Virus record (IMG/VR): IMGVR_UViG_3300044625_002374 | Coordinates: 1 to 45,701 of that record | From: a virus | Reading direction: 5' to 3' (one strand) | Length of the DNA stretch: 45,701 bases | Shown here: positions 44,677-45,701 of the stretch, piece by piece | How the letters are laid out: each line of letters starts with the position of its first letter | How positions within the stretch are numbered: position 1 is the stretch's first letter | Translations under genes and position numbers: made by a program | The notes under the pieces: model-generated | What the model saw: the letters and a program-made list of their open reading frames with translations, nothing else | The model's database searches: none | What the model was told of the DNA's origin: nothing

Positions 44677-44798
44677 AGTTCTCCCTTCCAAGACTTCTTT
44701 GGATTATTAATTCGCTTCTTTCGACGGTCTTTCATACCAATGGATCCAACATGGCGTTTATTCATTGCAGAAACAAAGGAATTTCGAATGTTCTTCAT
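44673..44798 (-). CDS. Small basic protein, 41 residues
   Basis: ATG 44798 opens 41 codons to TGA 44675-44673. The product is very basic (MKNIRNSFVSAMNKRHVG, then MKDRRKKRINNPKK). The start lies exactly six bases after the -10 box, so the mRNA would begin at the ATG, and the stop overlaps the next gene's start (ATGA). Position, coupling and the promoter argue it is real. If the leaderless reading is wrong, translation could begin at an internal ATG. Confidence 0.6.
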   Translation of the reverse strand: MKNIRNSFVSAMNKRHVGSIGMKDRRKKRINNPKKSWKGEL

Positions 44799-44804
44799 AA
44801 TCTT

Positions 44805-44834
44805 ATTCTATAACTTTTAGTATGGTCTTTGCAC
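44805..44834 (-). promoter_or_regulatory. GTGCAAA-N17-TAGAAT promoter of the lipoprotein operon
   Basis: GTGCAAA (44834-44828), 17 bases, TAGAAT (44810-44805). Six bases separate the -10 from ATG 44798, as at the ligase gene. It would drive the genes from 44798 to about 41889. Confidence 0.72.
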
Positions 44835-44841
44835 TCTTTGG

Positions 44842-45060
44842 TTACATTGCTAACTTTAAATTTGTGTAATGGATTAAACCCTGCTTGCCTCGAGGAGATA
44901 ACAATTTAACCCACCCTGTGTCTGTCACTTCACAAATAACGGTAGCAATTTCTCCATTAACAAGATGATCAACTGCATCATCCAATTCATCGGTCCAAAC
45001 TATCGTTGACTTAAAATTTCTTCCAATCACAAGTTCGCCCGGGCAATATGACGTCTTCAT
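44842..45060 (-). CDS. Small beta-rich protein, possible SH3-like fold
   Basis: This 72-residue protein starts at ATG 45060, which overlaps the TGA of the zinc-finger gene (ATGA); a longer in-frame ORF up to 45180 would overlap that gene heavily. The core (GEIATVICEVTDTGWVKLLS, then PRGKQGLIHYTNLKLAM) has the turn pattern of small SH3-like domains, and resembles the 90-residue protein at 41889. Many T4-like phages carry short proteins of this style with no known role. No cysteine motif or signal. Confidence 0.6.
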   Translation of the reverse strand: MKTSYCPGELVIGRNFKSTIVWTDELDDAVDHLVNGEIATVICEVTDTGWVKLLSPRGKQGLIHYTNLKLAM

Positions 45061-45389
45061 GCACGTCCCTTGTGATTCGTGGCTGTGGATTGGGTTACGG
45101 TCGTGAACTTGACATTGGGGGTACGTTTTTGATAGCCCATCTGACAACTTTTCCCTACCATCATTCCGGAATTGACCCAAAATGCCTGGCGATATTCTTC
45201 TCTGTCAGCATGTGACTCAAATTTTAGGACAGTTAAGCTTGCTTGCTTGCCGTCACCGGCGGACAGACCAAGATACTTGACAGCAGGCTCATCGCTGCAA
45301 TCGGGACAAGTATTGATCCGTCCGCCGGCCATCCGCTTCGCAAGTGAATTGGGGTCAAAGAACCCTCCGCAAACAATACAATCTCGCAT
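45057..45389 (-). CDS. Zinc-ribbon protein
   Basis: This 110-residue protein begins with a Zn-ribbon: CIVCGGFF (C4, C7) and TCPDCSDE (C28, C31), two C-x-x-C knuckles 20 residues apart. The rest is mixed and unassigned. GGAG about 8 bases before the ATG is the ribosome binding site. It lies 26 bases after the tRNA-Lys on the same strand, so a read-through transcript from the tRNA promoter could carry it. It may bind nucleic acid or RNA polymerase, as many small phage zinc ribbons do. Confidence 0.65.
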   Translation of the reverse strand: MRDCIVCGGFFDPNSLAKRMAGGRINTCPDCSDEPAVKYLGLSAGDGKQASLTVLKFESHADREEYRQAFWVNSGMMVGKSCQMGYQKRTPNVKFTTVTQSTATNHKGRA

Positions 45390-45415
45390 GTTTGTGTCTC
45401 CTAAGTTTTAGTTTC

Positions 45416-45491
45416 TGGTGGGTCCGGTGGGGTACGATCCCACAACCTAACGCTTAAAAGGCGTGTACTCTACCAATTGAGTTACGGACCC
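45416..45491 (-). tRNA. trnK: tRNA-Lys (UUU) with encoded CCA
   Basis: The minus strand folds as a full tRNA: acceptor GGGTCCG pairs with CGGACCC, the D arm contains AATTGGTAGAG, the anticodon arm is CACGC-CTTTTAA-GCGTT with anticodon TTT, and the T arm is GTGGG-ATCGTAC-CCCAC. The discriminator A is followed by an encoded CCA. All stems pair without gaps. UUU suits an AT-rich genome that uses AAA Lys codons heavily. It has its own promoter at 45505-45534. Confidence 0.95.
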
Positions 45492-45504
45492 TTAGGTTAT
45501 TCTT

Positions 45505-45534
45505 AATATACCATGCAAAGACTGCACTTTACAC
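45505..45534 (-). promoter_or_regulatory. GTGTAAA-N17-TATATT promoter of tRNA-Lys
   Basis: GTGTAAA (45534-45528) differs by one base from the class -35 box; after 17 bases comes TATATT (45510-45505), 13 bases before the tRNA. The -10 is preceded by GG, as in the ligase and UvdE promoters. Confidence 0.65.
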
Positions 45535-45551
45535 GGACTAAGAATAACTTT

Positions 45552-45701
45552 TTAAAAAGTCTTTTTGATCACGCTTAAAGTAGCAGGATCAACGTGCTCT
45601 ACGTCCTTTGGATTTCCTACTTTGATGATCCGTGCCTGACGGACATTCAATTCATAATTGAATACAATGTCTGTTATCATCCATGAACCCTCATGAACCG
45701 C
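45552..45701 (-). CDS. C-terminal part of an unknown protein, cut by the window
   Basis: The minus frame is open from the window's end and stops at TAA 45552-45554, giving the last 49 residues (containing GSWMITDIVFNYELNVRQAR and VEHVDPATLSVIKKTF). No family can be recognised from the tail. The stop lies within a perfect palindrome ACTTTTTAAAAAGT, which may act as a weak end signal. The start is outside the window. Confidence 0.6.
   Translation of the reverse strand, partial: AVHEGSWMITDIVFNYELNVRQARIIKVGNPKDVEHVDPATLSVIKKTF

Noticed and set aside
44842-45180. 112-residue form of the small beta-rich protein
   Set aside because: It would overlap the zinc-ribbon gene by 124 bases; the ATG at 45060 overlaps that gene's stop by four bases, a typical coupled start.

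Overview
This window looks like part of the genome of a large, AT-rich, T4-like myovirus (a tailed phage with a contractile tail). On the plus strand, positions 1-36540 carry a gp55-type late sigma factor and a baseplate cluster: a gp5-like hub/spike, a hub protein with a CHAP/NlpC-like peptidase, gp25, gp6 and a gp7-like giant wedge protein. A long run of tail-fibre and adhesin genes follows. On the minus strand, positions 36661-45701 hold an early/middle-type region with an ATP-dependent DNA ligase, a UV-damage endonuclease, a HAD phosphatase, an RpoD-like sigma factor, several small unknown genes, lipoproteins and a tRNA-Lys(UUU). The host cannot be named from the sequence. The secreted VWA lipoprotein and the Ala/Ser/Pro-rich mini-lipoprotein resemble a style common in Myxococcota, but this is only a hint.

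Layout. 1-114: end of a Cys-rich gene. 171-2612: two glycosyltransferases. 2609-4091: membrane protein, late sigma factor and a helical protein. 4091-21149: baseplate and tail proteins, closely packed and often overlapping at start and stop codons. 21151-25398: a giant fibre with five tandem ~125-residue repeats and a C1q-like tip. 25669-27159: three minus-strand genes inserted into the fibre cluster (unknown, peptidyl-tRNA hydrolase 2, NADAR-domain protein). 27319-33591: three mosaic fibres built from shared modules. 33596-36540: a LamG lectin-like protein, a decayed relic and three tandem paralogues. 36661-45701: the minus-strand region.

The most unusual signal is regulatory. Five minus-strand transcription units, including the tRNA, start with the same bipartite promoter, GTG(C/T)AAA-N17-TAnanT, with exactly 17 bases between boxes every time; a sixth candidate is weaker. 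At two units the start codon sits exactly where transcription should begin, and at a third it is about 3 nt further on, so these mRNAs should be leaderless or nearly so. One of these promoters drives an operon that encodes a sigma-70 protein ending before region 4.2, together with a separate 94-residue protein carrying a region-4.2-like helix-turn-helix. I propose a two-part phage sigma factor that recognises this promoter class. This is inference. Late genes appear to use a separate system: the gp55-like sigma, which ends in a clamp-binding-like tail, and NATAAATA late boxes, two of which lie exactly 27 nt before the ATG of fibre genes.

No gene-free stretch exceeds 300 bases. The largest gaps are 27160-27318, 29514-29631, 34352-34468 and 36541-36660; their contents are described below. 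Everything here was read by eye; no database search was run.
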